A DNA stretch of 64,000 nt from Cryphonectria parasitica EP155 (taxonomy: Eukaryota; Ascomycota; Sordariomycetes; Diaporthales; Cryphonectriaceae). This document shows positions 1 through 11,896 of the stretch, in pieces. The position numbers were made by a program, and so were the translations under genes. Each line of letters opens with the position of its first letter. Position 1 is the stretch's first letter. The stretch covers positions 738,759-802,758 of the forward strand of contig NW_024468911.1 of NCBI RefSeq assembly GCF_011745365.1, given 5' to 3'. The notes beneath the pieces were generated by a model, which worked only from the letters and a program-made list of their open reading frames with translations, was not told where the DNA came from and ran no database searches.

Positions 1-717
1 GCACAGGGTAGGGGCTTTTCTCTCGGGCGGGCGGGAGGGAAGGGCCCTGCACAGCAAAGCAAGGCTATGGACTATTGCGGTAGGGTCCCTTATAGCAGCA
101 GCAGCAGCAGCAGAGGGGGGAAGGAGGGACTGAGAATGAGAGAAGGAAAGAGGGCCAGGGCACGTCTTGGCAATGTCAGACAGCCAAGAGAAAGCCAAGA
201 CCTCAAGGCACAGATAGCGGGCTGATGCCAATCACCGACAAGCACTGGATCCCTCTTTTTTGAAAGCCAAAAAAAGGAAGGAAAAAAAAGGAAAAAAGCG
301 CGACAAGACCAAAAGAAGGAGGGTGAGCCTGTCAGGTTGTCCTCCGCTCCTCCTCTTCTCACAACACACACACAGAAATCATACACTACACACTACACAC
401 ACACACTCTCTCTCTCCCTCTCTCTCTCTCTCTTTCCCTCTTTCTCTTTCCCTCTTTCTCTTTCCCCACAAGATCTCTGCTGAACCACTTTGGAACTTCA
501 GATCACAATCTACAGCAGCGTTATTGTGGCCTTTGTGGATGGTGTGAGCGCAGCAAACGCCCTCTCACAACTTCGGGATCCATCCAAGAGAGCTACCATA
601 CAGAACAACACCAATGATCCGATAGCCACCAGACACCCCCCCCCCTTCTTGGACGTCTTGGTCATCACCCCCTCTTCTTCTGAGGGTTGATTATTTCCTC
701 GTTTCCCTTTTCTTAAT
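1..717. other. Left-edge non-coding region and leader of the first gene
   Basis: I see no convincing coding sequence here; the short open frames on both strands are low-complexity. It holds a CAG-type run near 91-111, a CT-rich microsatellite at about 400-470 and a 10-bp C run at 636-645. The stretch before 718 is pyrimidine-rich, as expected for a fungal 5' leader. Confidence 0.6.
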
Positions 718-1611
718 ATGAAGCGTGTCTGGCCACGTCTGCCCCTCCTTTTAGCCGCGCTGGCTCCGAGCCTAACGCCGACGTCCGCCGACTCCTCCCC
801 GACCACGGTTCCGGTCTATGTGCCCGGATACCAGAGTGAGAACTGGGATGATCTGGCAGGGAGTGTAATCACGAGTGTAAGCAGCTCCGAATAATCATCA
901 ATGCCATAATCCTCTCTCTCTTGCATGTGCTCGATGCAGAAGTGGGTCACGATTATGAAGGATGATGATGTCGTCCCGTGCCTAGGCTTTTATTAACATT
1001 GGCTGCTGCTACTTACAGGACAGCACGGCCACCACATATACCATCTTCTGCCCGGACACGGATGACTGCCAGATAGCAGGGCGCATGCAGTTCACCTTTG
1101 CAGAGGGGCCCAGCACTTTCAAGTACTCAGGAGAGGTAGAAGATATGCTGTGAGTGAGCAGGTCTCTCCCGCTTATTCCTTGTCCAGACGACATCATCAC
1201 GAACCTCGCTTACACGCTGCCCTTTCCACACGCAGGACGGCTGTGATCTCATGTCAGCTAGTCTCGACGACGGCAGCCACGTGCACGGAGTATTCTTCCT
1301 TCGGCGCAGGATGGAAGAAGGGCAACACGACGGGGCCCACGGAGGTGTCTCGCACGGAGACGTACCTTGGCAGTGAGGTCCAGTGGGGTGTCTTGACCTT
1401 GACTACGCCTGCGCCGACCGGAACGGCTGATCAGGCCATCGGTGGCAGCGGGATGTCGATCAACCCCAGTGATACGGCGTGGTTCTTCCCTAAGGCAACG
1501 AGGACATCGAGGGCAGCCCGCAGCGTGGAGCCACCCAGCAGGCCGGTGGCACTGGCGGGGGCCGTGGTGGTGGGCACGACGGTGATTGCGATGGGAGTGC
1601 TCGGCGTATGA
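718..1611 (+). CDS. Small secreted, probably GPI-anchored protein of unknown function
   Basis: I do not recognise the family. The model is join(718..876,1019..1149,1236..1611), 221 residues. Intron 1 (877-1018) runs gtaagc to ttacag in phase 0; intron 2 (1150-1235) runs gtgagt to cgcag in phase 2, and the spliced frame stays open across both. The N-terminus is a signal peptide: MKRVWPRL followed by a hydrophobic Leu/Ala stretch ending near TSADS. The middle is Thr/Ser-rich with Cys in FCPDTDDC and again after intron 2, so disulfides are likely. The C-terminus ends in a small-residue/hydrophobic tail (VALAGAVVVGTTVIAMGVLGV without the first residue pattern of a cytosolic tail), typical of a GPI-attachment signal. 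It is probably a cell-surface protein; function is not inferable from sequence. Splice sites are by eye. Confidence 0.7.
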
Positions 1612-3446
1612 CAATATTCTTGAGAACTGGTTTGATTATGGCGAGGTTCGGGATACCCCAGACGAGGCTTCATCTGATTGCGAGTGTTTGGATCATTGCA
1701 TAGGCGTTTCTGGTTCTTGGTTCTGGTTCGAGGCGCAAGTGCCCACGAGGCTCGGTTGGTCTAGGGCGAGACATGGGATCTTCTTCAAACAGCAAAAACA
1801 TTATACTAAAGAAAAGATAATGATTGGTAGATTTTGTTTGGTTCCTTGATTCGTGCTTAATACATAATCATAGTATCATGTTTTTTAAGAAAGAAAAAGG
1901 AGCATGTCTGAGCCAGTCGTAGATCCTAGGTGGGTCGTGAGCTGGGGAAACGAGGATCTGGCGGCGGCAAGAAGCGAGCGGCTGTGGGGGGAAGAGGTTG
2001 GGAGGGCTCTCTGGAATAGCCAGCCGTTCGACACTCAAACCAGATCGACTCGCCCACGTTTCTCCGTTTTCTCGAGTCGCACGAAGCCACCCCATATTCC
2101 CGACGCCTCTCTCTATTTTGTTTTTTTCTATTTCTTTTACAAAGGACCCCTGAACGGCGGCTGGCTGGCCCTGGAATGATCTCGGCAAGTTAAGGTTGCA
2201 ATGCGAGAAGGAGAATGAAAAAGGAGAGGGACCGCGCGGCAGCCAGTCGGTCTAATATGTGCAGAAGCATGTTTCAGGTGCACCCTTCTGGCCGGGAGTC
2301 GAGCCAGCGTTCAGCCAATCGAGGAGGTTGAAACAAACAAGGTCATCTCCCCTTTTTTTTTGCCTCTTCCCTTCTTCAGTACTACCTTCCTTGCCCCTTA
2401 CTGATGTGTATTTGCTGCAACCACTGCAGGGAGGATTTGGTTTACTTTGGAGAAGCAAAAGGCATATAGAGACATAGGTTGGTTTCTCTGGAGATGCTAC
2501 AAATCACAAAGTATCTCTAGGTCGTGCAGTCTAGGTAGAATCTATTATTTGTACATTAAATGAATCCTACGTCGTGCCTTTCTGGCCTTGTTAGGCCCCC
2601 TCAGCTTCATGGCCAGATTCACTGACCCCCTGTAAATCATACTTGGTAGCACAGCCCTCTGCTGAAAACCCCCGCCCTTGTTCAAGCCTCTAGAACCCTG
2701 CAGTGACCACTTAATGTGTCAACTCACTTTTGTGCGTCTCTTGTCCAATGCGAGTCACCAGAGGCACAAGCATGCAGGACAAACGAAACAAACCCCACCC
2801 CTAGAAACGCAGAACAGGGGGGGGCCTCGGGCGTCATGAACCATTTTTACCCTTTGACCTCTCTCTACTGTGGTACACGGCAGTGCAGCCAGCCGCCCAG
2901 TCAGATGTTTAGCATGCCTGATCGTCGCATGCCCGTCTTGCTTTCTCTCCTTTTTGGGTTGGCAGACCAGGAACCTGGCCCCCCTCCTGCAGGAACAAGG
3001 TAATGGCTGCCTCGCGTTTCCCAAAAGATGGGCTCCATATTTGGTACAACGTCCTGGTCTGGGGGAGCTTTCATGTGAGTTAGGTATATGATGGATGGGG
3101 TTGGTGTGCTTTGTTTGGTCTGGGGGCGGGTCAAGAGGCCTAAAGGATTGAGTTCAACATCACCAACCTCATCTCATCCATCTTTCTTTCCTCCATTCTT
3201 CTCTTGCTTCCTCTAACCTTCACTTCACTTCGCTTGCCTCTCTTCTTCGATTCCTTGTCCGTTGAACGGTAGCAGAGGGTCAAATTCTTTGCCCTGCTTG
3301 TCCTTCGTTGACTGACGTGTGCCCCTCGTTGTTCTTCTTCTTTCCTCTCTTCCTACCCCTTTTGCCTTCTTGCACAGCGTCTTTCGTTCAAGCCGCGTCT
3401 ATGAAGTCATTCTTTTCAACATCTTGAACGGACAGTCCTTCATTCC

Positions 3447-3479
<33 letters not shown>

Positions 3480-3637
3480 CACGGGCTCTTGTCCCTCAAC
3501 TTCTATTTGTTGTTCAGAACGTCATCTCTTGTGGAGCTAGGACTCCCCCTTCCCTCTTCTCTTCTTGACATTTCTCTGTCTCTCTCTTCAACACTGCTGG
3601 GCAGCCTCCCTTTTCCACGGTCGAAATCAACGCCACC
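1612..3637. other. Intergenic region and leader of the GH76 gene
   Basis: Two kilobases with no convincing gene. Short open frames on both strands lack recognisable domains. The last 450 bp before 3638 are strongly pyrimidine-rich and include a (CA)15 run. A polypyrimidine stretch at about 3560-3600 ends in gggcag (3599-3604), which looks like a splice acceptor, so a 5' exon or a leader intron may lie here. Confidence 0.5.
3449..3478. repeat. (CA)15 microsatellite
   Basis: An uninterrupted CA dinucleotide run of 30 bp in the pyrimidine-rich leader upstream of the GH76 gene. Confidence 0.95.
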
Positions 3638-5330
3638 ATGAACGGCGGTATTCTCAACCTCGTGTCCGCCATCACCAAGGCCGGAGTCTTCACCCAGGTA
3701 GCTTCTGCGGCAGCAACCGATGGGACAACTGAAGCCTCCACCAGCGTCGCCGCTGTCGCCCCAGCCAGCCTGGATGTGACCTCGACCTGTACGTTGTTCG
3801 AAACATGAAGCTGGAGTCTGTCTGGGAGGGATACTTGTGTGTGCGTGTGGCAACAGTCTGGCTGACGTGTGTGTGCGTGACGTTACAGCTTCAATCCTTG
3901 GTGTTGCAAAGACTCTTGCCGAAGGTACCATGTCATACTATCCCGGAACTTCTGAGGTGAGCATTGGTATTCACAAAGGGCAGACAGCTCCTGTTGGGAA
4001 GAGCTCTGCCGCGTCTCACGGGCCCTGCTGACACAAGGTTCTACAGGCCTACGCTGCCTTACCTACGCCGTACTACTGGTGGGAGTGTGGTGCTATGATG
4101 GGGGCGATGCTGGACTACTCACACTACACGAACGACTCTACGTACGACGAGGTCCTCACCACCGCCCTCTCGGCCCAGGTCGTGGCCCCACAGAACGACC
4201 TGATGGTCCCAGCCGACTACGGCTCCGAGGGCAACGATGACCAGGCGTTCTGGACCTTCACTGTCCTCTCGGCCGCGGAGCGCAACTTCCCACAGACGGC
4301 CAACACCAGCGTCCCCTCGTGGCTGCAGGTGGCCGAGAACGCCTTCAACTCCATGTCTGCGCGGTGGAACACGTCGGCATGCGGCGGTGGCCTGCTGTGG
4401 CAGATCTTCGCCGACAACAGCAACGGGCTCAACTACCGCAACTCCGTCTCCAACGGCGGCTTGTTCCAGATCAGCGCCCGCCTCTACCGCGCCACGGGCA
4501 ACCAGACCTATCTCGACTGGGCCAACAAGGTCTGGGAGTGGTCGACGGCCATCCAGTTCATCGACGCCAACTACTACGTCTACGACGGCGCCGACTCGCG
4601 CGACAACTGCACCGTGGCGAAGCGTGATAACGTCACCTTCTCCTACGCTGCAGGAATCTACCTGTACGGCGCCGCGGTCCTCGCCAACGCCACCAACGGC
4701 ACCGACGCCGCCACCTGGACCACCCACACCCAGGGCCTGCTCAAAGCCGCCGGCAGCTTCTTCTCGCCCTACGACAACGCCACCGACATCATGTACGAGC
4801 ACGCCTGCGAGCCCTACGGCCTGTGCGACACCGACATGAAGAGCTTCAAGGGCTACCTCAGCCGCTTCATGTACTCCTCGGCCCTCATGGTGCCGTCCAT
4901 CGAGTCGACCGTGTCAACCTACCTCGAGGCCTCCGCCACCGCCGCCGGCAAGGCCTGCTCCGGCGGCGACAACAGCACCACCTGCGGCCAAAAGTGGTAC
5001 ACGGGCGCCTTCGACGGCAGCGTCGGTCTGGGCCAGCAGATGAGCGCCCTCGAGACGGTCCACGGTCTCCTGGCCAAGGCTGCGCCCGCGCCGTACAGCA
5101 TGGCCGAGATCCAGGACGTGCGGCTGTCGAGCTCCTCCGTCTCGACGGCAACGACAGGCACGGCGGACAACTCGGCCAGCAGCAGCAGCAGCGTCCTGAG
5201 CGCCACTGCGACGTCCTCGCCTGCGAGCACTAAGCGTTCTCACTCGCCGGCGTCGAGAGTGGTTGCTGTGGGGGCGGCGGCTTGGGGCCTGGCTGTGTCG
5301 GCTGGATCTCTGCTGGCTGTGTTGGTGTAG
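3638..5330 (+). CDS. DCW1: GPI-anchored endo-mannanase-like wall protein, GH76 (Dcw1/Dfg5 family)
   Basis: The Dcw1/Dfg5 family acts at the plasma membrane/wall and is thought to transfer GPI mannoproteins to wall glucan by cleaving alpha-1,6-mannose linkages. Model join(3638..3788,3889..3956,4047..5330), 500 residues, within the usual 450-500 range. Introns are gtacgt..ttacag and gtgagc..ctacag. Family hallmarks are LDVT near the start, PTPYYWWECGAMMG, the paired aspartates in GNDDQAFW, and QIFADNSNGLNYRNS. The C-terminus has a Ser/Thr-rich spacer followed by a hydrophobic tail ending LLAVLV, a GPI signal. The ATG at 3638 sits in a good context (GCCACCATGA), but the predicted N-terminus lacks a strong hydrophobic core, unlike other members, so the first exon may be incomplete. 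Confidence 0.88.
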
Positions 5331-5865
5331 TAGGGGCTGGTAACCAACAACCACCTGTATCTTTCCTTGTCTCGTTCTTCTTCTTCTCCGTCCTCTTCTC
5401 ACTTGGTGGTAGAAGATAAAAACCTGTATTACGGACTTGTACAGAGATAAAACAAGAAATTGAGCGTGGAAGGTAGCGCATGTCGTACACAACATGTACA
5501 TATATGCATGCATGATCACAACATACACGTACATCGTGAGCATAGCCGGCGTTGAAGGAAAGCTGGATCATGCCTTTGACAGGACAGCAATCAGAAAAAA
5601 TCATTTTACCTCTTGCAGAACGTTATACTGCAATTTCGCTTGCCTCTTTTTGTAAGAACAAGAGAGAAACAAGATGACAAAAGTAGAGTGAAGTATTTGT
5701 TACACATCACGTGGAATTAGAAAGTTTTTGTTTATTTACTTTTCTTCTCTCTCTATCCAATTTATCGCCTTACCAAAGAGTATGTCTAAGGTGGGACCCT
5801 CTTGTTCTAGGCCAGCCAAGCAGAATAGAGACCCGTTCCATCTATCCATAATCCATCCTCTTTTT
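5331..5865. other. Convergent 3' flanks of the GH76 gene and HIS5
   Basis: No gene seen. AT-richer than its surroundings, consistent with two facing 3' untranslated and polyadenylation regions. Confidence 0.7.
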
Positions 5866-7152
5866 TTAAGCAACAACCCCATTTGCCTCGTTCTCCCGTC
5901 TCTCTTCCTCCTTGCCCCCAGTCGACGGGCTGGCCACGCCCCTCACCTCAGCCAACATCTTCCTAATCGCCCCCAGCAACCTAGTACACTCGGCCTCGGT
6001 GCCGACGGTGATGCGCAGACACCCCTCACACCCATGCTCCTTGCCTCTGAACCGCACCACAACGCCCTTGGTCTCGGCGAGGCCCTCGTAGACGGCGAGC
6101 GCGGTCTTGTTGTCCGGCACCCCCTGCGCGTTCAGCATCTCGTACAGCAGGAAGTTGCTCGCCGTGCCGCCGCGCAGCCTGCCCACGCCGGGGATCTGGG
6201 GCAGCTCGCGCACGAGCCTGTCCCTCTGGGCGACGAGCCTCTCCCGGTTGGCGCGCATGGCGGCCAGGCCCTGGGCCGAGAGCGCGTACGAGGCCAGGGC
6301 GCTGGTCGGGGAGGAGATGTTGTAGGGGGCCTTGAGGCTGTTGAGCAGGCGGGCGACGTCGGGGCTCGCAAAGGCGGCGCCCAGGCGGACGCCGGCCATG
6401 CCAAAGGCCTTGGACAAGGTCTGGAGCACGACGAGGTTAGGCCACTCGGCGACCCACTCGGCGAGGCTGGCTCCGTCGGGGGCGAAGTCGATGTAGGCCT
6501 CGTCGAGGACTACGATGCCGTTCCAGGTGGGGTGCTCGAGCACGCGGCGCACGTCGTCCTTGGACAGGAGCCCGCCTGTGGGGTTGCCGGGCGAGCAGAG
6601 GTAGGCGAGCTTAATGCCGTTGGTCTGCGAGGCGTCCAGGGCGGCGAGGATGGCGGGGACGTCGAGGCTGAAGGTGGGCGCGGGGAGAAGCGGGACGGGA
6701 ACGAGGCCGACGTCGTTTACCTGGGCACTGACCGAGTACATTCCGTACGTGGGCGGACACACGAGGATGGTGTCGCGGCCAGGTACGCAAAAGGCGCGCA
6801 GGAGAGCGTCGATGGCCTCGTCGCTGCCCACGCCCACGAAGAGGTTGTCTGGGGTCAGGTCCTTGTTGGTGTGGTCGTGTGTGTTGCGCAGGCGGCAGAG
6901 GAGGCGTTTGAGGTCGTGCTGGTGCGGGTCAGGGTAGCGGTGCAGGCCAAGGAGGTCCACACTGGCGGCTGGACCAACATCACCATTATTGGCGGTAACA
7001 ACGTCGGCAGTGATGGGGGGTCCATAGGCGTTCTCGTTGGCGTCGAGGAGGATGTTGTGCCCGTCATCCTTGTAGTCATCCCGTGCGCAGCGGTAGGGCT
7101 GCAGACGCAGGATGTTAGGGCGTGCACAGGTGGAGAGGTCGAAGGGAGACAT
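5866..7152 (-). CDS. HIS5: Histidinol-phosphate aminotransferase
   Basis: PLP-dependent class I/II aminotransferase that converts imidazole acetol-phosphate plus glutamate to histidinol-phosphate plus 2-oxoglutarate, a late step of histidine synthesis. Single exon, 428 residues, the usual fungal length. Sequence shows LDANENAYGPP near residue 36, HRYPDPHQ, GVGSDEAID (cofactor phosphate region), CSPGNPTGG, VVLDEAYIDFAP, and the Schiff-base lysine in TLSKAFGMAGVRLG. The start at 7152 gives the standard N-terminus (SPFDLSTCARPNILRLQPY). The gene is divergent from the esterase gene, and its promoter carries a perfect CPC-1/Gcn4 site at 7334-7340, as expected for a histidine pathway gene under cross-pathway control. 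Confidence 0.97.
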   Translation of the reverse strand: MSPFDLSTCARPNILRLQPYRCARDDYKDDGHNILLDANENAYGPPITADVVTANNGDVGPAASVDLLGLHRYPDPHQHDLKRLLCRLRNTHDHTNKDLTPDNLFVGVGSDEAIDALLRAFCVPGRDTILVCPPTYGMYSVSAQVNDVGLVPVPLLPAPTFSLDVPAILAALDASQTNGIKLAYLCSPGNPTGGLLSKDDVRRVLEHPTWNGIVVLDEAYIDFAPDGASLAEWVAEWPNLVVLQTLSKAFGMAGVRLGAAFASPDVARLLNSLKAPYNISSPTSALASYALSAQGLAAMRANRERLVAQRDRLVRELPQIPGVGRLRGGTASNFLLYEMLNAQGVPDNKTALAVYEGLAETKGVVVRFRGKEHGCEGCLRITVGTEAECTRLLGAIRKMLAEVRGVASPSTGGKEEERRENEANGVVA

Positions 7153-7333
7153 GATGGGCTTCGAGGAGGAAGGTTGCTGCGCGGTGCAGCGATTTGATCC
7201 TGCTATGTGGTATCTAGAGAGAATAAAAATATATAATTTTGATCATGAGAGAAGGGAGATTGGGTCTGAATGAAAGGTGTTGAGGTATGGCGATGTTGTA
7301 GGGGAGATGAGGTTCAAGGGGAATGAAGATTGT

Positions 7334-7340
7334 TGAGTCA
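7334..7340 (-). promoter_or_regulatory. Gcn4/CPC-1 (AP-1-like) binding site upstream of HIS5
   Basis: The palindromic heptamer TGAGTCA lies about 180 bp upstream of the HIS5 ATG. A one-mismatch copy (TGAGTCT) lies at about 7367-7373. TGA(C/G)TCA is the established Gcn4/CPC-1 target in amino-acid biosynthesis promoters, so starvation induction is a reasonable inference. Confidence 0.65.
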
Positions 7341-8445
7341 CGATCATGGGCCAGAAATTCCATGGATGATGAGTCTTGAGTGAAAGTTTGCGGGTGAGGT
7401 TCAGCGGCCGGCTCGGCTCCGAACCCGGAGGTCGAGGGCTGCCCCACTTCGGCCGGGGTTTCGTCATATCGGAGCGCCGGTCGAGGCTTCCCAGAAACTC
7501 GTCACAATTCAGGAAGTCGCGTCAAGAGAAGAACGTAGTGTTTGGTCTACCGGGGCCTTCCTTTGGAAAAGTGCTTGGTTTATGGCGATTATTTCTTCTT
7601 GGTTAGTAGTGGTTGTATTATCGAGTCGCCTCGTAATTTTGCCTGGAACGCAAAGGATGATGTTTCCAAGAGGGTTCTCTGTTACCTTGACTACCATCTC
7701 GAGCTCTCGATCGAGTTCTTGATGTCTTTTATTTTTGAAAGTCACAGCAAAAGCTCAATGCCATCGTTAGACTCGACACCATCGGCACTGTTCATGCACA
7801 AGCCCGTCCCACGCCAGCCACGCCGTCGGGTCAATAGGGCCGAAGTATGGGCACATTCAGCCTGATTGCAACGGCCAAACCCAATCAGGTCAGCACCAAT
7901 GATGGTAAAATAAATTTCCTGACGGCTCGATGGCCCGATGTCTGCATACACTTACTGCGCGAGCTCCAAGGAAACAGTCCCTCCACACTATACAGCTTCT
8001 CTCCTAATCATGAATATCGCCCACCAACGAACAAGCATCAGAAAGCTTACACCGTTGGGGTCTTCCTCCTCCTTCAAGCTTCTAGGATCTATTTCATCTG
8101 CCGTGCGCGAACTACATCAGCGACAGTGGTATCTCCTCACGTCATTGTACATGAATCGATAGTAATCCATCTTTTGTTATCCCCTCCCCCCCCCCCGGAG
8201 CTACCTGATCTCGGCTAGATGCATCTCCCATGTAGTCAACCGGGCTCTAATCGACTCTTCTCCCCACAGGAACAGAACTTTGGCTGCCCCTCAACCATGT
8301 CAGCCCCGCCTCGCCGTCCCTGGCCTTTGATCCTTGGTCTTGGTCTTCCTTCGGATGAGCGGGCGGGCGTCATGGATGTTTCCCGGGTTTTCACCCGCCC
8401 TCTCTTACTATAGTCAGTACTATGATGGTCCCCTGGGTGCAGTGG

Positions 8446-8452
8446 TATATAA
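8446..8452 (+). promoter_or_regulatory. TATA box candidate for the GDSL esterase gene
   Basis: TATATAA about 170 bp upstream of the ATG at 8620, in the right orientation and in otherwise GC-balanced DNA. Such elements are common in strongly induced secreted-enzyme genes. Confidence 0.4.
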
Positions 8453-8619
8453 TCCCCTGGCTTGGTACTTAGCGCACATATGGGCACCATGACTATTCAT
8501 CTCAGATACATCCTGTCATCGACTGTGTCCTCCTCGCCCTGCTGTCCGGGCCACACTTATAATTCATACTCCATCCCCTTCACAGACTTTGAATCAGCCC
8601 ATTTCTCCTCAAGGAGACG

Positions 8620-9768
8620 ATGCAATTCACAACAATCGTCGCTGCGAGCATAGTAGTGGCGGTCGCTGCAGGGGCCTCCTGTGCCGGCAAGCCCTTCTCG
8701 AACCTCGTGACCTTTGGCGATAGCTACACCGATGACGGGCGGCTGAACTACTATATCAGCAACAACGGTGAACCCCCACCCGCGGGCACCATCCAGCCCG
8801 AGTCCAACGTCAGTGCTTCGGGTGGCCTAGTCTGGGGTCAATTCGTCCAGTCGTATGCTGGTGTTGCTTACTTTGACTACGCTGTCAGCGGAGCCGTCTG
8901 CAGCAACGAGATCATCTCGCGGTACTTTAGCGCTATCGACGGGCCGTTCCCCTCGGTCGTGGACGATGAGCTCCCAAGCTTCGTGGCGGACGTGGCCGCC
9001 CAGACGCTCTACGCAAACAGGACGGCTGAGAACACCGTGTATGCGCTGTGGATTGGCACCAATGACCTGGGCTGGGGTGCCTTCCTATCGGATTCACAGG
9101 CCCCTGGGGTGAGTACCTATTTGTGTGTCCTCTTCTTGAGGGCCGAGATTTTCTCTTCCTAGTACTGCGGAGGGGGGCCCAGGAGGAGCCTGCTGACTCA
9201 CGGGAGAGGGCAGACTAACATCACCACCTACATCGACTGCATATGGTCCGTCTTTGACACTGTCTATTCGACAGGTGGCCGCCGCTTCGTCCTTCTCAAC
9301 ACAGCCCCGCTCCAGTACGCGCCCATGTACGCGGCCCAGAGCGCCGGCGGAGCAGGCGACAACCAGTACTGGACCAACAAGACGCTCTACAACCAGACCG
9401 AGTACCAGAGCAAGATACTAGAATACACGCAGCTCGTAAACCGCGTCTTCCATTATGGCGCCGCCTATGAGCTGTTGGTCAGCGCCCGCTGGCCTGGAGC
9501 GACACTCGACATCCTCGACGTCAACAGTTTGCTATCTGATATCTACCACAACCCAGCCGCGTACCTAGACAGCCCGGCCAACGCCACAGGGTTCTATCAC
9601 CACTGCGACGCCAATAACAACTCCATCTGCACGACCGAGCCGCAGCCGTTAGACACCTTCCTGTGGTTCGACGAGCTGCACCCTACAAACAAGACGGATA
9701 CGTACATTGCGAAGGAGTTTTTGGGTGTGGTGTACGGGAACTCGTCGTATGGGACGCATTTTGGTTGA
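8620..9768 (+). CDS. Secreted GDSL/SGNH esterase, CE16 acetylesterase-like
   Basis: Likely a secreted carbohydrate acetylesterase that removes acetyl groups from plant-derived oligosaccharides. Model join(8620..9108,9214..9768), 347 residues; the intron runs gtgagt to gggcag in phase 0. The signal peptide (MQFTTIVAASIVVAVAAGAS) is followed by block I with the catalytic serine in FGDSYTDDG, block III in GTNDLGWG, and the catalytic Asp/His pair in FDELHPT close to the C-terminus. This order and spacing match fungal CE16 proteins. Several N-x-S/T sequons fit a secreted glycoprotein. The gene is divergent from HIS5 with no sign of co-regulation. The SGNH assignment is firm; the exact substrate is inference. 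Confidence 0.9.
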
Positions 9769-9787
9769 GGGCGGGGTGTGTGGGGGG

Positions 9788-9827
<40 letters not shown>

Positions 9828-9828
9828 A
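9788..9828. repeat. Compound (TG)n(AG)n microsatellite
   Basis: A TG run followed directly by an AG run, immediately 3' of the esterase stop codon. Confidence 0.9.
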
Positions 9829-11842
9829 AGGGTGGATGGTCAGCTTGTTTTCTCTCTCTTCTTTCCCCTCCCCCCAAAAACAAACTTCGGTCGACCAGGA
9901 AAGTAAAACCTCGATTGGCCAGGAATAAAAGCAAAGAAAGAGCCATTCGTGCCCAGCTCTATCCCACGCAATAGCAGCAGGAAGATGCATGTCTTGGTCG
10001 GGTCGAACCTGATCCCATCCATCCTCCCCCCTTTCTTTTTCCTTCTCTCTCGCTGGTCACATTCAAGTCTGAAAACCACGTCCCTCTGCCAAACAGTCTG
10101 TATCTAGTAGATGTCAGTCATTAACTCATATGTTTCTCGCATACTCGTGCAACAGGGGAAAGGAAAAAAAGAGGGGAAAAGGAAATTCAGTCAAAAAGAT
10201 CCTCGTGCGATGTGGTGGGAAGGGGCATGTGATGAGGTTGCGCTTCTGAAATAGTACGTACAGTACCTGAATCCACAGCGTCCGCAGTACTGTGTAGCAC
10301 GCCTAGTAATGCCCGTTCAGCCTATGTTAGCACTCGTCAAGGACAAGATCTGATGCTAGATCCAAATAGGAATAACGCAGTTCATGGGGCTCTCATCAGC
10401 AAACGAAGACCCACATTTTCTCCTGCCTGCGACCAGTCCCCAGCCGCCGCCCTCTCCCTAAGGCTATCTCCCACCCTGTCATCTTGTCTCCCGCAGGTCC
10501 AGAGAGAGAAAAGACAGAAGAAAAAAAAGTCTGCCCAGCTCTTTGAGTCCCCTCCCCCATTCCCCCCCTCCCACGCCAGGTCTACCACAAGATCGCCATT
10601 AGGTGTCTAGAAGTGACTCGGACGATAACGCTCTCATCACGCGCATTTACACAACCACACAACCACAACTACAACCAGGCGACATTGACAGCGCCAAGCA
10701 AGGCACACACTACAAACCACATCAGCACAAGCACAGCAACCGTGTCCCGTCCATCTCCCATTCCCCATCCACATTCTCTTCCATCGCCCATCCCATCCTA
10801 CAGAGCTTTGTTGTACTCTTGTACTCGGTACCCCCCTCCCCATTTCCATCTTGTCTATTTTCCCCGATCTTGCATCGTATCGAGGCCACAACCTTGCATC
10901 CGGCCCCAGGCCTAGCTTCCCACTCCCACCTCCTCTCTTGACGTTCCCCGTACCCACGACCCACCCCCCTTGGTCGCCGCTCCAGCAGTCATCCTCCCTC
11001 TTGTGTGTCTATCCGTCGCTGGTCTGTCTGTTTACTTGTCTTCTTGTCTTGTTCTCTTGTCCAGACTGTGGTGGCACAGATCCACCCACACACTGCGACC
11101 ATCTTTTTGCCTTTCCCCCTGTCCCTTTTGGGCTTCTTCGTCGGGGGAGATTACCTGGCACGTTGAGAGTAGTGAGTGGCCTGCCCAAGCTCTGGGTCAG
11201 TCTCGGATCCCGAGACTTTTTGACGCCCAAAAGGGTACCTGACTACCAACCCTTACCTTACCTTGACCAGGCCAGACGTCTGCGTCTTTGATCCTCGTCT
11301 TGTTATTTTCAGGGGTGGGGAGGTAGCCTCGCGCCTACCGGCAGACCGACTACGACTGATTGGGCCTCTTTCTTGGCTTTGCTTGCTTGTTGGCTGGCTG
11401 GCTTGCTTGGTCGACCCAATCTCACCCTCATCTCTGGCTTACACTCCATCGTCTGCCAGTCATCTTGTCGACATCAAAACACAAGGTGTCATCGCGCTCG
11501 TCCTTGTTTTCCCCTCGGCCTACCAGCTCACGTCCAATCTACTACCTTTTTTTTCTACGCCCATCACAGGTGAGGCGAGCAGGCAGGGCAGCCAAAGAAA
11601 GCCTTGAGAAGGAAACAAGATCCCGTGTGCAAGAGTGTGTGTGGACCGGGATTCAGTGCCAGCAGGAGGCTGTCTGCGTGTCTTTTTACTTGGCCATTCC
11701 GCCTCCACATACCCTCCCTGGCCCACCCATCCTTGGAGGGAAATATTCAAGCCGTCAGGCACCCGACATCACGCTCACGCACACGCATACGCGCACACCC
11801 CCCCCCCCTCAACCACTCACTCGTTCATTCACACTCACACTG

Positions 11843-11843
<1 letters not shown>

Positions 11844-11895
<52 letters not shown>
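11844..11895. repeat. (AC)26 microsatellite
   Basis: An uninterrupted AC dinucleotide run of about 52 bp inside the CT-rich leader upstream of the SS18-like gene. Confidence 0.95.

Positions 11896-11896
<1 letters not shown>

Larger units (their letters stand above)
7153..8619. other. Divergent promoter region between HIS5 and the GDSL esterase
   Basis: No convincing gene. It contains the CPC-1/Gcn4 site described separately, an 11-bp C run at 8186-8196 and a TATATAA element at 8446-8452 facing the esterase gene. Open frames here are short and lack recognisable domains. Confidence 0.65.

Noticed and set aside
5728..7197. A 489-codon open frame on the + strand
   Set aside because: It is antisense to HIS5 and arises from the codon bias of that gene; its protein is Gly/Val/Glu-rich without domains.
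9194..9200. A perfect TGACTCA
   Set aside because: It lies inside the esterase intron, not in a promoter, and is probably chance.
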